From: Curtobacterium pusillum
Lineage (GTDB): Bacteria > Actinomycetota > Actinomycetes > Actinomycetales > Microbacteriaceae
DNA: 64,000 bases
Direction: 5' to 3'
Assembly (NCBI RefSeq): GCF_007673235.1
Contig: NZ_VDZH01000002.1
Coordinates: forward strand, 513,652-577,651
The translations under genes and the position numbers were made by a program. This document shows positions 22,895-31,849 of the stretch, in pieces. The stretch's first letter is position 1. Every line of letters starts with the position of its first letter. The notes under the pieces were generated by a model. That model saw only the letters and a program-made list of their open reading frames with translations. It was not told where the DNA came from and made no database searches.

Positions 22895-24385
22895 ATGTCC
22901 GTGATCACCCACTCCCCGACGGCCCCGAGCGTCCTCAGCGCCCTGCGTTCGCCCCGAATGCTGACGCGTGAGGTCCTCGCCGGGATCGTCACCGCGCTCG
23001 CCCTCATCCCCGAAGCGATCTCCTTCTCGGTCGTCGCCGGGGTGGACCCCGCCGTCGGGCTCTTCTCGAGCGTGGTCATCGCGGTCGTCATCTCGATCGT
23101 CGGCGGCCGCCCCGCGATGGTGTCCGCCGCCGCCGGGTCGGTGGCGCTCGTCATCGCCCCGCTCGTGCGGGACCACGGCATCGCGTACCTCGTCCCGACG
23201 ATCGTGCTCGGTGGCGTGTTCCAGCTCGTGCTCGGGTTCCTCGGCGTCGCGCGCCTCATGCGGTTCATCCCGCGGAGCGTCAACGTCGCGTTCGTGAACG
23301 CCCTCGCCATCCTCATCTTCACCGCGCAGTTGCCGAACCTGTTCGGCGGGGACGTCCCGGCGATCGTGTGGCCGCTCACCGCCCTCGGCGTCGCGATCAT
23401 CGTCGGCTTCCCGTTCCTCACGAAGACGGTCCCGGCCCCGCTCGTCGCCGTCGTGGTGATCACGGCGATCACCCTGGTCGCCGGCATCGCGGTACCGACG
23501 GTGGGGGACAAGGGATCCCTGCCGACGGCGCTGCCGGGGTTCACCGGCATCACGACGCCGATCTCGTTCGAGACGCTGCAGATCATCGCGCCGTACGCGT
23601 TCGGCGTCGCGATCGTCGGACTCATCGAGACGCTCCTCACCGCGCAGCTCGTCGACTCGATCACCGAGACCGGGTCGAGCAAGTGGCGGGAGTCCTGGGG
23701 GCAGGGGGTCGCGAACGTCGTGTCCGCGTTCTTCGGTGGCACGGGTGGGTGCGCGATGATCGGTCAGACCGTGATCAACGTGAAGACCGCCGGTGCCCGG
23801 ACGCGGATCTCGACCTTCGTCGCCGGGGTCTCGGTGCTCGTGCTGACGATCGTCCTGCACGACCTGGTCGCCGAGATCCCGATGGCCGCGCTGACCGCGG
23901 TGATGATCATGGTGTGCGTCGCGACCTTCGACTGGCACAGCATCCGCCCCCGCACCCTCGGCCGGATGCCGCTCGGCGAGACCGCCGTGATGGTCATCAC
24001 CGTCGTCGTGGTCGTCGCGACGGACAACCTCGCCACCGGCGTCCTCGTCGGGGTGGTCGTCGCTGCGCTCGTGTTCGCCCGGCGGGCCGCGCACGTCGTG
24101 TCCGTCGTACGCGAGCCGCTCGACGAGCACACGGTCCGGTACCGGGTCCGCGGTGCGCTGTTCTTCGCGTCGTCCAACGACCTCGTCACGCGGTTCTCCT
24201 ACGCGCAGGACCCCGAGCACGTGATCATCGACATGTCCGACGCACACGTGTTCGACGCGAGCACGGTCGCGGCCCTGGACGGGGTCGAGCAGCGTTTCGC
24301 CAAGCACGGTTCGACCGTCGAGGTGGTGAACCTCAACACGGGTTCGGTCGCGCTCCACGGGCGGCTGTCCGGCAAACTCGGCTGA
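22895..24385 (+). CDS. SulP-family anion transporter with STAS domain
   Basis: About 496 residues. A 10-14 helix transport domain begins LTREVLAGIVTALALIPEAISFSVVAGVDPAVGLFSS, the SulP signature region, and holds STMTAxG-like repeats such as GGRPAMVSAAAGSVALV and GTGGCAMIGQTVIN. A cytoplasmic STAS domain covers about residues 415-496 (HVIIDMSDAHVFDASTVAALDGVE). Family members move sulfate, bicarbonate or dicarboxylates. The ATG at 22895 is used because the earlier GTG lies inside the operator palindrome. Regulation by the divergent MerR protein is likely; the substrate is not clear. Confidence 0.9.
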   Translation: MSVITHSPTAPSVLSALRSPRMLTREVLAGIVTALALIPEAISFSVVAGVDPAVGLFSSVVIAVVISIVGGRPAMVSAAAGSVALVIAPLVRDHGIAYLVPTIVLGGVFQLVLGFLGVARLMRFIPRSVNVAFVNALAILIFTAQLPNLFGGDVPAIVWPLTALGVAIIVGFPFLTKTVPAPLVAVVVITAITLVAGIAVPTVGDKGSLPTALPGFTGITTPISFETLQIIAPYAFGVAIVGLIETLLTAQLVDSITETGSSKWRESWGQGVANVVSAFFGGTGGCAMIGQTVINVKTAGARTRISTFVAGVSVLVLTIVLHDLVAEIPMAALTAVMIMVCVATFDWHSIRPRTLGRMPLGETAVMVITVVVVVATDNLATGVLVGVVVAALVFARRAAHVVSVVREPLDEHTVRYRVRGALFFASSNDLVTRFSYAQDPEHVIIDMSDAHVFDASTVAALDGVEQRFAKHGSTVEVVNLNTGSVALHGRLSGKLG

Positions 24386-24453
24386 GCGCTTCCGCATCCG
24401 GTGAATCGTCTGTGCGGGCGGTGGGAACGCCTGGGCGACCTACACTGGAACCC

Positions 24454-25110
24454 ATGCCCGCGTCCCGAATCCACCTCGTCCGTCACGGCGAGGTGCACAA
24501 CCCGGACCGTGTCCTCTACGGGCGGCTCCCCGGTTTCGGACTGAGCGACCTCGGCAAGCAGATGGCGCTCGCGTCGGCCACCGCGTGGAAGGACGCCGGG
24601 GTCGACGTCCGTCGCATCGTGGCCTCCCCGCTGCAGCGCACGCAGGAGTCCGCGGCGCCCTGGTCCGAGGCCTTCGGGCTCGACGTGGCGCTCGACGAAC
24701 GACTCATCGAGCCGACCAACCGGTACGAGGGGCAGCCCCCGGGGTTCACGAAGCGTTCGCTCGGACGCCCGGCCGAGTGGCCGTGGATCGCGAACCCGTT
24801 CCGGCCGAGCTGGGGCGAGGCGTACGAGTCCATCGCGAACCGGATGCTCGCGGCGATCGCCACGGCGTGGGAGAGCGTCGACGAGGGCGACGTCGTCCTC
24901 GTCAGCCACCAGTTGCCGATCTGGATGGTGCACCGCCGCCTCGCCGGCGAGCAGCTCTGGCACGACCCGAGGAAGCGGCGCTGCGACCTCTCCAGCATCA
25001 CGACCGTCGAGCGTGTACCCGCCACCTCGTCCGGTCGGTTCACCGAGGTCGGGTACGCGGACCCGGCGCAGGCCCTGCGCGCGACCGCCATCGACGAAGG
25101 AGCAGTGTGA
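24454..25110 (+). CDS. Histidine phosphatase (phosphoglycerate mutase-like) family protein
   Basis: 218 residues. The catalytic LVRHGE motif is at residues 8-13 (IHLVRHGEVHNP), with the second His in VVLVSHQLPIWMVH, both required for phosphohistidine chemistry. It starts at ATG 24454, 7 nt after -10 box TACACT (24441-24446), and ends overlapping the TlpA gene (GTGA). A phosphatase of this type heads the cytochrome c maturation cluster in many actinobacteria, including the Rv0525-Rv0529 region of M. tuberculosis, but its substrate is not established. Confidence 0.9.
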   Translation: MPASRIHLVRHGEVHNPDRVLYGRLPGFGLSDLGKQMALASATAWKDAGVDVRRIVASPLQRTQESAAPWSEAFGLDVALDERLIEPTNRYEGQPPGFTKRSLGRPAEWPWIANPFRPSWGEAYESIANRMLAAIATAWESVDEGDVVLVSHQLPIWMVHRRLAGEQLWHDPRKRRCDLSSITTVERVPATSSGRFTEVGYADPAQALRATAIDEGAV

Positions 25111-25721
25111 CCAGCACCAGGAAGCGGCTCGCGGTCCTCGCGGCGACGGCGGTGACGGCCGCCCTCGTCCTGACGGGCTGCTCGTCGGACAACGACTCGC
25201 TGTCGAAGCAGTACGGCAGCGGCACGACGCAGAACTACATCTCCGGCGACGGCGCGGTGACCGAGGTCGCCACGGACAAGCGCACGGACGCCGTGGACTT
25301 CGAGGCGAAGGACATCGACGGCGACACCGTCTCGTCGAAGGCACTCAAGGGCAAGGTCGTCGTCCTGAACTTCTGGTACGCGGGCTGCCCGCCGTGCCGG
25401 GCCGAGGCGAAGTACCTCAACAAGGTGCACGACCAGTTCGCCGACGACGACGTCCAGTTCATCGGCGTCAACGTGCGTGACGAGCAGGCCACGGCCGAGG
25501 CGTTCGAGCGCACCTTCAAGGTCGACTACCCGACGGTGCTCGACCAGAAGACCGGCGCGATGCAGCTTGCGATGTCCGGGCAGATCGCCCCGAACGCCGT
25601 GCCCGCGACCATCGTGCTCGACAAGCAGGGCCGTGTCGCCGCACGTGTCCTCGGCGCCGTCGACGGCCCGGGGATCCTGAACACCCTCGTCTCCGACGAG
25701 CTGTCGGGCAAGGCCTCCTGA
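25107..25721 (+). CDS. TlpA/ResA-like thioredoxin lipoprotein
   Basis: About 204 residues. The N-terminal signal ends in a lipobox (LVLTGCSS, Cys near residue 22), so it is anchored outside the cytoplasmic membrane. The thioredoxin domain has the redox pair in WYAGCPPCRAEAKYL and a cis-Pro region NAVPATIVLD. It should keep the haem-binding CXXCH Cys residues of apocytochrome c reduced, receiving electrons from CcdA encoded next. The GTG start overlaps the phosphatase stop by 4 nt. Confidence 0.92.
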   Translation: MTSTRKRLAVLAATAVTAALVLTGCSSDNDSLSKQYGSGTTQNYISGDGAVTEVATDKRTDAVDFEAKDIDGDTVSSKALKGKVVVLNFWYAGCPPCRAEAKYLNKVHDQFADDDVQFIGVNVRDEQATAEAFERTFKVDYPTVLDQKTGAMQLAMSGQIAPNAVPATIVLDKQGRVAARVLGAVDGPGILNTLVSDELSGKAS

Positions 25722-25724
25722 CCC

Positions 25725-26465
25725 GTGTCCAGCAACCCCTTCGCCGACGCGATCCTCAGCGGGCAGATGGCCGTGGCGCTCCCCGTCGCGGCGCTCGCTG
25801 GACTGGTGTCGTTCCTGTCACCGTGCGTGCTGCCGCTCGTACCGGGGTACCTCGGGTACGTCGGTGGCGTCGCCGAGGGCGGGCAGCGCCGGGGTCGTGT
25901 GGTGCTCGGGGTGCTGCTGTTCATCCTCGGGTTCACGGCGGTCTTCGTCGCGTACACGACGGTCTTCGGCGCGCTCGGCTTCTGGCTGGTGCGGTGGCGT
26001 GACCTCATCACGCAGATCCTCGGTGTCGTCGTCATCGCGATGGGCCTCGTGTTCGTCGGCCGCTTCACGTTCCTGCAGCGCACCATCAAGCCCGGGTGGA
26101 CGCCCGCGACGGGTCTGGTCGGCGCACCCCTGCTCGGCATCGTGTTCGGCCTGGGCTGGACGCCGTGCCTCGGCCCGACCCTCGCCGCGATCAACCTGCT
26201 CAGCGTCCAGTCGGGCAGTGCCTGGCAGGGCATGTGGCTCGGCGTCGCGTACTGCCTCGGCCTGGGCGTCCCGTTCGTCCTCGTCGCGCTCGGTGCCGGT
26301 TGGGCGACCGGGGCGATCCGCGCCGTGAAGCGCCACATGCGCACCGTCAACATCATCGGAGGAGCGATCCTGATCGTCATCGGTCTGCTCATGGTCACCG
26401 GAATCTGGTCGGCCGTCATGTCGAGCGCGGGGGCGGTGATCCAGAGCTTTGTCCCCGCAGTCTGA
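25725..26465 (+). CDS. ccdA: Cytochrome c biogenesis protein CcdA (thiol-disulfide electron carrier)
   Basis: 246 residues with six transmembrane helices. The two redox Cys are in FLSPCVLPLVPGYLGYVGG (TM1) and LGWTPCLGPTLAAI (TM4), each in the conserved PC/PCxGP context. CcdA passes electrons from cytoplasmic thioredoxin to the exported TlpA-like protein. It starts with GTG at 25725, 3 nt after the tlpA stop, and overlaps resB by 17 nt. Confidence 0.95.
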   Translation: MSSNPFADAILSGQMAVALPVAALAGLVSFLSPCVLPLVPGYLGYVGGVAEGGQRRGRVVLGVLLFILGFTAVFVAYTTVFGALGFWLVRWRDLITQILGVVVIAMGLVFVGRFTFLQRTIKPGWTPATGLVGAPLLGIVFGLGWTPCLGPTLAAINLLSVQSGSAWQGMWLGVAYCLGLGVPFVLVALGAGWATGAIRAVKRHMRTVNIIGGAILIVIGLLMVTGIWSAVMSSAGAVIQSFVPAV

Positions 26466-28155
26466 ACCCGACGTCGACGCCGCCGACATCGACTCCACCG
26501 ACACCTCGGCGGACCCGCAGCGACCGTCCGACCACGTTGACGGCTCCGGTCCGGCCGAGCCCTCCGCTGCGGGTGGCGGCGACGGGGTCAACCAGCCGAA
26601 GCTCGGCCTCGTCGGGTACCTGCGATTCTTCTGGCGCCAGCTCACGAGCATGCGGACCGCGCTCTTCCTGCTGATGCTGCTCGCCCTCGCGGCGATCCCG
26701 GGCTCGCTCGTCCCGCAGCGCACCGCGGACCCGAACGGCGTCGTGCAGTACAAGGCGGACCACGCGACGCTGTACCCGATCCTCGACAAGCTCCAGGTCT
26801 TCGACACCTACACCTCGGTGTGGTTCTCGGCGATCTACCTGCTGCTGTTCGTCTCGCTGATCGGCTGCATCATCCCGCGCACGAAGCACCACTGGCAGGC
26901 GCTCGGCACCCGGCCGCCGAAGACCCCGGTCCGACTCACGCGACTCGCGGGCTACCAGAAGGTCGCCGCTGACGACACCGAGGTCCCAGCGGACCAGGCC
27001 GTCACCCGCGCGATGGCACTCCTGAAGCGTTCCGGGTACCGCGTCGAGCGGTTCGGCGACTCGGTCAGCGCCGAGCGCGGGTACCTGCGCGAGACCGGCA
27101 ACCTGGTCTTCCACGCGGCGCTCGTCGGCGTGCTCCTGGCCGTCGGCGTCGGCGGCGGTTTCGGCTACACCGGTCAGCGGCTCCTCGTCGAGGGTCAGAC
27201 GTTCTCGAACGTGCTCGGCTCGTACGACTCGTTCAACCCCGGCCGGTGGTTCCAGCAGACCGACCTCAAGGGCTACAACTTCACGCTCGACAAGTTCGTC
27301 ACCAAGTACGAGGAGCGGAACCTCGACGCCCTCGGTCAGGCGCTCGACTACTCGGCGACCGTGACGACGCAGGAGAAGGACGGCGCGAAGCAGACGAGCC
27401 GCCTCGGCGTGAACGACCCGGTGAGCGTCGGCGGCACGAACGTCTACCTCCTCGGCAACGGCTACGCGATGGACGTCACGGTGCGCGACGGCGACGGCAA
27501 CGTGGCGTTCAAGGACACGGTCCCGTTCCTGCCGGAGGACGCGAACTACACGTCCACGGGTGTCATCAAGGTGCCCGACGCCGCGCCGGACCAGCTCGGC
27601 ATGGTCGGCTTCTTCTACCCGACGGCGTCGAAGCTCTCCACCGGGGCGTACGCCAGCGCCTACCCCGACGACCAGAACCCCCTGCTGACCCTGCAGGTGT
27701 ACACGGGTGACCTCGGTCTCGACGACGGTGTCCCGCAGAGCGTGTACACGCTCGACACGAGCGGCCTGAAGCAGATCGCGGGGCGTCAGTCCGACGCCGC
27801 CAGCATCGAGCTGAAGCCCGGACAGACCAAGAAGCTGCCGGGCGACGCGGGATCGATCACCTTCGACGGCGTGAAGCGCTACGTCTCGCTCGACGTGCAC
27901 CACGACCCTTCGCAGCTGTGGGTCGGCGGCTTCGCCGTGCTGAGCGTCCTCGGTCTCCTCACCTCGCTCTTCGTCCCGCGCCGTCGCGTGTGGGTGAAGG
28001 TCGTCCCGCGTCGGGACGACGGCACCGGTGCGGAGCCGGGCTACGACCTCGAGTACGCCGGCCTCGCACGTGGTGAGGACCCGAACCTCGAACGGGCCGT
28101 GGCGGACATCGCCAAGCGCCACACGTCGGACCTCGGAGTTAGGATGCCCCAGTGA
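26449..28155 (+). CDS. resB: Cytochrome c biogenesis protein ResB
   Basis: 568 residues. A Pro/Asp-rich cytoplasmic N-terminus (~55 residues) precedes FFWRQLTSMRTALFLLMLLALAAIPGSLVPQ, the ResB signature first helix. Two more TM segments occupy about residues 120-140 and 215-240, then a ~250-residue extracytoplasmic domain and a final TM near residue 490. With CcsB it forms the system II synthase that attaches haem to cytochrome c. The start codon is TTG at 26449, inside ccdA; no ATG or GTG gives a better start, so initiation is probably coupled. Confidence 0.93.
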   Translation: MSPQSEPDVDAADIDSTDTSADPQRPSDHVDGSGPAEPSAAGGGDGVNQPKLGLVGYLRFFWRQLTSMRTALFLLMLLALAAIPGSLVPQRTADPNGVVQYKADHATLYPILDKLQVFDTYTSVWFSAIYLLLFVSLIGCIIPRTKHHWQALGTRPPKTPVRLTRLAGYQKVAADDTEVPADQAVTRAMALLKRSGYRVERFGDSVSAERGYLRETGNLVFHAALVGVLLAVGVGGGFGYTGQRLLVEGQTFSNVLGSYDSFNPGRWFQQTDLKGYNFTLDKFVTKYEERNLDALGQALDYSATVTTQEKDGAKQTSRLGVNDPVSVGGTNVYLLGNGYAMDVTVRDGDGNVAFKDTVPFLPEDANYTSTGVIKVPDAAPDQLGMVGFFYPTASKLSTGAYASAYPDDQNPLLTLQVYTGDLGLDDGVPQSVYTLDTSGLKQIAGRQSDAASIELKPGQTKKLPGDAGSITFDGVKRYVSLDVHHDPSQLWVGGFAVLSVLGLLTSLFVPRRRVWVKVVPRRDDGTGAEPGYDLEYAGLARGEDPNLERAVADIAKRHTSDLGVRMPQ

Positions 28156-29156
28156 ACGACATGACCACGAACCTCGCGACCTACTCGGTCGTGCTGACGT
28201 ACTCCGCCATGGCGGTCTACGTCATCGCGTTCATCGCGTTCGCCCTGGACGTCGCGAAGCGCTCCGGCAACGTCGCGGCCGCCGCGGACGGCGTCGGCGC
28301 GCCCCAGGCCAGCACCGCGGAGCGGACGGTCGCCACCGTGCAGGGCGGTACCGTCGTCCTCGAGAAGGTGTCCCAGTCGTCCGACGGCGGGAGCGCCCGA
28401 CGCGGCGGCACCCGGTTCGAACGCGTCGGCATGGCGATGACGATCCTCGCGCTCGTGCTGCACGTCGGCTCGATCGTGCTGCGCGGGATCGCGGCCGACC
28501 GTGTGCCGTGGGGCAACATGTTCGAGTTCTCCCTGACCGGCACGGGTCTGATCATCCTGATCTTCCTGCTCGTGCAGCTCTGGCAGAACCTGAAGTTCCT
28601 CGGTGTGTTCATCACCGGCCTCACGATCATCCTGCTCGGCATCGCGACCGTGAACTACTGGGTGCCCGTCGTCCCGCTGCAGCCGGCGCTGCAGTCGTAC
28701 TGGCTCGTCATCCACGTGTTCGTGGCGATCGCCGGCACCGGGTTCTTCGCCCTGGGCGCCGGCCTCGCGGTGTCGCAGCTCGTCCAGACCTACCGTCAGG
28801 GCCGTTCGACCTCGAGCAAGCTCCGCTTCATGGAGACGCTGCCCGACGCCGACCGGCTCGAGGTCCTGACCTACCGCGTCATCCTGGTCGGCTTCGTCCT
28901 CTGGACCTTCACGCTCATCGCCGGCGCGATCTGGGCCGAGCGGGCCTGGGGCCGCTACTGGGGTTGGGACACGAAAGAGGTCTGGACCTTCATCATCTGG
29001 GTCGTCTACGCCGGGTACATCCACGCCCGTGCGACGCGCGGCTGGCGTGGGGCCCGGTCGTCGTGGCTGGCGCTCATCGGCTTCGCCGCGGTGATGTTCA
29101 ACTTCTCCGTCGTGAACGTCTTCTTCAAGGGCCTGCACAGCTACTCGGGACTGTGA
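28152..29156 (+). CDS. ccsB: Cytochrome c biogenesis protein CcsB/CcsA (haem handling)
   Basis: 334 residues. The haem-binding WWD-like motif is seen as WGRYWGWDTKEVWTFIIW near residue 275, and His residues flank it (VIHVFVAIAG, GYIHARATRG). About eight TM helices. A ~50-residue insert after TM1 (AAAADGVGAP...SARRGGTRFE) is low-complexity and specific to this lineage. It exports haem and ligates it to cytochrome c with ResB. GTG at 28152 overlaps the resB stop (GTGA). Last gene of the cluster; palindromic element copy 5 follows. Confidence 0.95.
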   Translation: MNDMTTNLATYSVVLTYSAMAVYVIAFIAFALDVAKRSGNVAAAADGVGAPQASTAERTVATVQGGTVVLEKVSQSSDGGSARRGGTRFERVGMAMTILALVLHVGSIVLRGIAADRVPWGNMFEFSLTGTGLIILIFLLVQLWQNLKFLGVFITGLTIILLGIATVNYWVPVVPLQPALQSYWLVIHVFVAIAGTGFFALGAGLAVSQLVQTYRQGRSTSSKLRFMETLPDADRLEVLTYRVILVGFVLWTFTLIAGAIWAERAWGRYWGWDTKEVWTFIIWVVYAGYIHARATRGWRGARSSWLALIGFAAVMFNFSVVNVFFKGLHSYSGL

Positions 29157-29189
29157 TCAGCGCGGGTCGCTGACGCGACCGCCATCGGA

Positions 29190-29225
29190 CTGGAGGCGCG
29201 GTGCCAGCTGGCACCGTCCCTCCAG
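29190..29225. repeat. Palindromic 3'-end element, copy 5
   Basis: Arms 29190-29207 and 29208-29225 pair over 18 positions with one mismatch and one G-U, with no spacer (…GGTGCCAG|CTGGCACC…). It lies between the convergent ccsB and menC stops. A more decayed relative follows at about 29240-29290, ending CACCTCCCGTCCGTC. Confidence 0.7.
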
Positions 29226-29310
29226 GCACGGCCGTCACCCCGCTGGCGCGGTGCGCCGGTACCGGCTGGTGGGGCCCACCTCCCGTCCGTCTCTGGTCGG
29301 TCTCAGGGCC

Positions 29311-30306
29311 TCAACCGGCCAGTGCTGCGTGCGCGCGCTCGAGCCGCGCCCGCCACCAGTCGGTCCGCTCCGGCGATGCCGCGTTCCGCGCCAGCAGCTC
29401 CGGCGAGACCTCCACGCGGCGCACCGGCACCCGCCCGTCGACGGGGAGCAGCGGCGTGTCCGACACGTCCGACCCGAACATCGCCGCCGTGCCGAGCCCG
29501 GCGGCGTACCCCGGGCTCATGGCGGACGCGGCGAGGAACGCCCCCATCCCGAGCCCGACCGACGTGTCGAGCGCACTCGACACCACGCACGGCAGTCCCG
29601 CCTCGGCGACTATTGCGCGCGCGGCGGTGATGCCGCCGAGGGGTTGCGCCTTGACGACGAGCACGTCAGCAGCCCCGGCGCGCGCGACGGCGAGGGGGTC
29701 GGAGGCCTTGCGAACGCTCTCGTCGGCGGCGATCGGGACGTCGAGCCCCGAAACCCGGGCACGGAGCGCCGCGAGCTCGGGGACGGTGCGGCAGGGCTGC
29801 TCCGCGTACTGCAGGTCGAACGGGGCGAGGCGTTCCAGGGCGACCGCCGCCTGGTCGATGCTCCACAGGCCGTTCGCGTCGACCCTGACCCGGGCGTCGG
29901 CACCCATGATCCGACGCACCTCGGCGACCCGGGCGACGTCGTCGTCGATCGTCGTGCCGGGCTCGGCCACCTTGACCTTGGCGGTGGTGCAGCCGGGGTA
30001 TCGGGCGAGCAACCCGGCGACGGCGTCGGGCGCGATGGCGGGCACGGTGGCGTTCACAGGCACGGAGTCCGCGGCAGGCTCGTGGTGCTGCCACCCGAAG
30101 TCGATCGCGGCCCGGAGCCAGGCGGCGGCCTCGGCGTCGTCGTACTCGACGAACGGCGAGAACTCGGTCCAGCCCGCCGGGCCACGGAGGACGAGGGCCT
30201 CGCGCGAGGTGATGCCGCGGAACCGCACCCGCATGGGCAGCGCGACCACGTGCGCGTCCGCCAGGAGGTCGGCGAGGTCGGGGAGTTCGGCGTGGTCGGG
30301 GAGCAC
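29311..30306 (-). CDS. menC: o-Succinylbenzoate synthase
   Basis: About 331 residues of the enolase superfamily, dehydrating SHCHC to o-succinylbenzoate in menaquinone synthesis. Catalytic Lys is in TTAKVKV; metal ligands are in VRVDANGLWS (Asp), YAEQPC (Glu) and IAADESVRKASD (Asp/Glu); the second Lys is in DVLVVKAQPLGGI. GTG at 30306 is used because the conserved N-terminus starts soon after; an upstream extension runs antisense through menB. It faces the rest of the men genes rather than lying in their operon. Confidence 0.93.
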   Translation of the reverse strand: MLPDHAELPDLADLLADAHVVALPMRVRFRGITSREALVLRGPAGWTEFSPFVEYDDAEAAAWLRAAIDFGWQHHEPAADSVPVNATVPAIAPDAVAGLLARYPGCTTAKVKVAEPGTTIDDDVARVAEVRRIMGADARVRVDANGLWSIDQAAVALERLAPFDLQYAEQPCRTVPELAALRARVSGLDVPIAADESVRKASDPLAVARAGAADVLVVKAQPLGGITAARAIVAEAGLPCVVSSALDTSVGLGMGAFLAASAMSPGYAAGLGTAAMFGSDVSDTPLLPVDGRVPVRRVEVSPELLARNAASPERTDWWRARLERAHAALAG

Positions 30307-30435
30307 GTCCCCATCCTGGCAGCGACGTCCAGCCCGCCTCACGGTTCCTCGGAGGGGACCGCCAGGGCAGGGCATTAGCATGCATCGGTCGGCCAGGGTC
30401 GGCAGCAGGGACACGACCAGGACGAGGGAGGCGCT

Positions 30436-30882
30436 GTGCCGGAACCGCAGCAGCGCGCGTCGCGCCCGTCGGTACCCGGCCGCGACACCGACGAGTTCGC
30501 GCGGCTCATGCAGCGCAACACGGTCGACGTCCGCCAGCAGGGCCAGGCCGGTCGCAGGAAGCGCAACCCGGTCGTCGGCAAGATCGCGCTCGGGCTCGCG
30601 GTGGTCTCGGCCGCGGTCGACGCGAGCGCCTTCGCTGTGTTCATGGGCGGCGACACCGACTTCGCGTTCGGCATCTGCTTCGTCGTCGTGTTCCTGACGC
30701 TCATCGCCGCGGTCCTCGGCTTCGTCGCCGCGGTCGGGTCGTTCGGCCGTTGGTACGGCGCGATCGGCGTCGTCGTGGCGTTCTTCGCCAACCCGGTGAT
30801 CCTCATCGTGCTGCTCGTGATCGTCGCTCCGGAGGTCCTCACCGACATGGGTGGTTCGGCGGCGGACGGCATGGGCGTCTGA
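30436..30882 (+). CDS. Unknown three-helix membrane protein
   Basis: 148 residues. A basic, hydrophilic N-terminus (RDTDEFARLMQRNTVDVRQQGQAGRRKR) precedes three hydrophobic segments at about residues 51-68, 74-95 and 100-125. No family recognised. GAGGGAG lies upstream of the GTG at 30436. It sits between menC (divergent) and menB (37 nt downstream); a link to quinone synthesis is only positional. Confidence 0.6.
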   Translation: MPEPQQRASRPSVPGRDTDEFARLMQRNTVDVRQQGQAGRRKRNPVVGKIALGLAVVSAAVDASAFAVFMGGDTDFAFGICFVVVFLTLIAAVLGFVAAVGSFGRWYGAIGVVVAFFANPVILIVLLVIVAPEVLTDMGGSAADGMGV

Positions 30883-30919
30883 GCCCGAGCAAACCGTGCC
30901 CGAGCGGTACCGTGGAGCC

Positions 30920-31849
30920 ATGGCTGCTCCCGTCTCCGACCTGTTCGATCCCGACGTCTGGACCGTGGCTCCGATCGCGGAGCAGTTCACCGACATCACG
31001 TACCACAAGCACGTCTCGAAGGGGATCGTCCGGGTCGCGTTCGACCGCCCCGAGGTCCGCAACGCCTTCCGCCCGCGCACGGTCGACGAGCTGTACCGGG
31101 CCCTCGACGACGCCCGCCAGGACCCGCGCGTCGGCGTCGTGCTGCTCACCGGGAACGGCCCGAGCCCGAAGGACGGCGGCTGGGCGTTCTGCTCCGGCGG
31201 TGACCAGCGCATCCGCGGGCGCAGCGGCTACCAGTACGTCGGTGACGAGGGCGCTCCGCCGGAGGGCGTCGACCCCGCGGCTGCCCAGGCATCGATGGGA
31301 CGCCTGCACATCCTCGAGGTCCAGCGCCTCATCCGGATGATGCCCAAGGTCGTCATCGCCGTGGTGCCGGGGTGGGCGGCGGGCGGCGGTCACTCGCTGC
31401 ACGCGATCTGCGACCTCACGATCGCGAGTGCCGAGCACGGGAAGTTCAAGCAGACCGACGCCGACGTGGGCTCGTTCGACGGCGGGTACGGCAGCGCGTA
31501 CTACGCCAAGCAGATCGGGCAGAAGTTCGCCCGCGAGGTCTTCTTCCTCGCTCAGGAGTACTCCGCCCAGCGCGCGTACGAGATGGGCGCCGTGAACGCC
31601 GTCGTCCCGCACGCGGACCTCGAGCGCGAGGCGATCCGCTGGGGCGAGATCGTACTCGGCAAGTCCCCGACGGCGATCCGGATGCTGAAGTACGCCTTCA
31701 ACGCGGTCGACGACGGCATGGTCGGGCAGCAGGTGTTCGCGGGCGAGGCCACGCGGCTGGCGTACGGCACCGACGAGGCCGTCGAGGGCCGCGACTCGTT
31801 CCTCGAGAAGCGCGCGCCCGAATGGACCTCCTTCCCCTGGCACTACTGA
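30920..31849 (+). CDS. menB: 1,4-Dihydroxy-2-naphthoyl-CoA synthase
   Basis: 309 residues of the crotonase fold that closes the naphthoate ring from o-succinylbenzoyl-CoA. Visible MenB features are FCSGGDQRIRGRSGY (oxyanion-hole Gly), VVPGWAAGGGHSLHAICDLTIAS, and the C-terminal TRLAYGTDEAVEGRDSFLEKRAPEW that reaches a neighbouring subunit. The ATG follows a -10 box TACCGT (30908-30913) by 6 nt. The stop overlaps the menE ATG by one base. Confidence 0.95.
   Translation: MAAPVSDLFDPDVWTVAPIAEQFTDITYHKHVSKGIVRVAFDRPEVRNAFRPRTVDELYRALDDARQDPRVGVVLLTGNGPSPKDGGWAFCSGGDQRIRGRSGYQYVGDEGAPPEGVDPAAAQASMGRLHILEVQRLIRMMPKVVIAVVPGWAAGGGHSLHAICDLTIASAEHGKFKQTDADVGSFDGGYGSAYYAKQIGQKFAREVFFLAQEYSAQRAYEMGAVNAVVPHADLEREAIRWGEIVLGKSPTAIRMLKYAFNAVDDGMVGQQVFAGEATRLAYGTDEAVEGRDSFLEKRAPEWTSFPWHY

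Noticed and set aside
22874-22895. GTG 22874 as the SulP start
   Set aside because: It lies in the operator and upstream of the -10 box of the gene's own promoter; ATG 22895 fits the expected transcript start.
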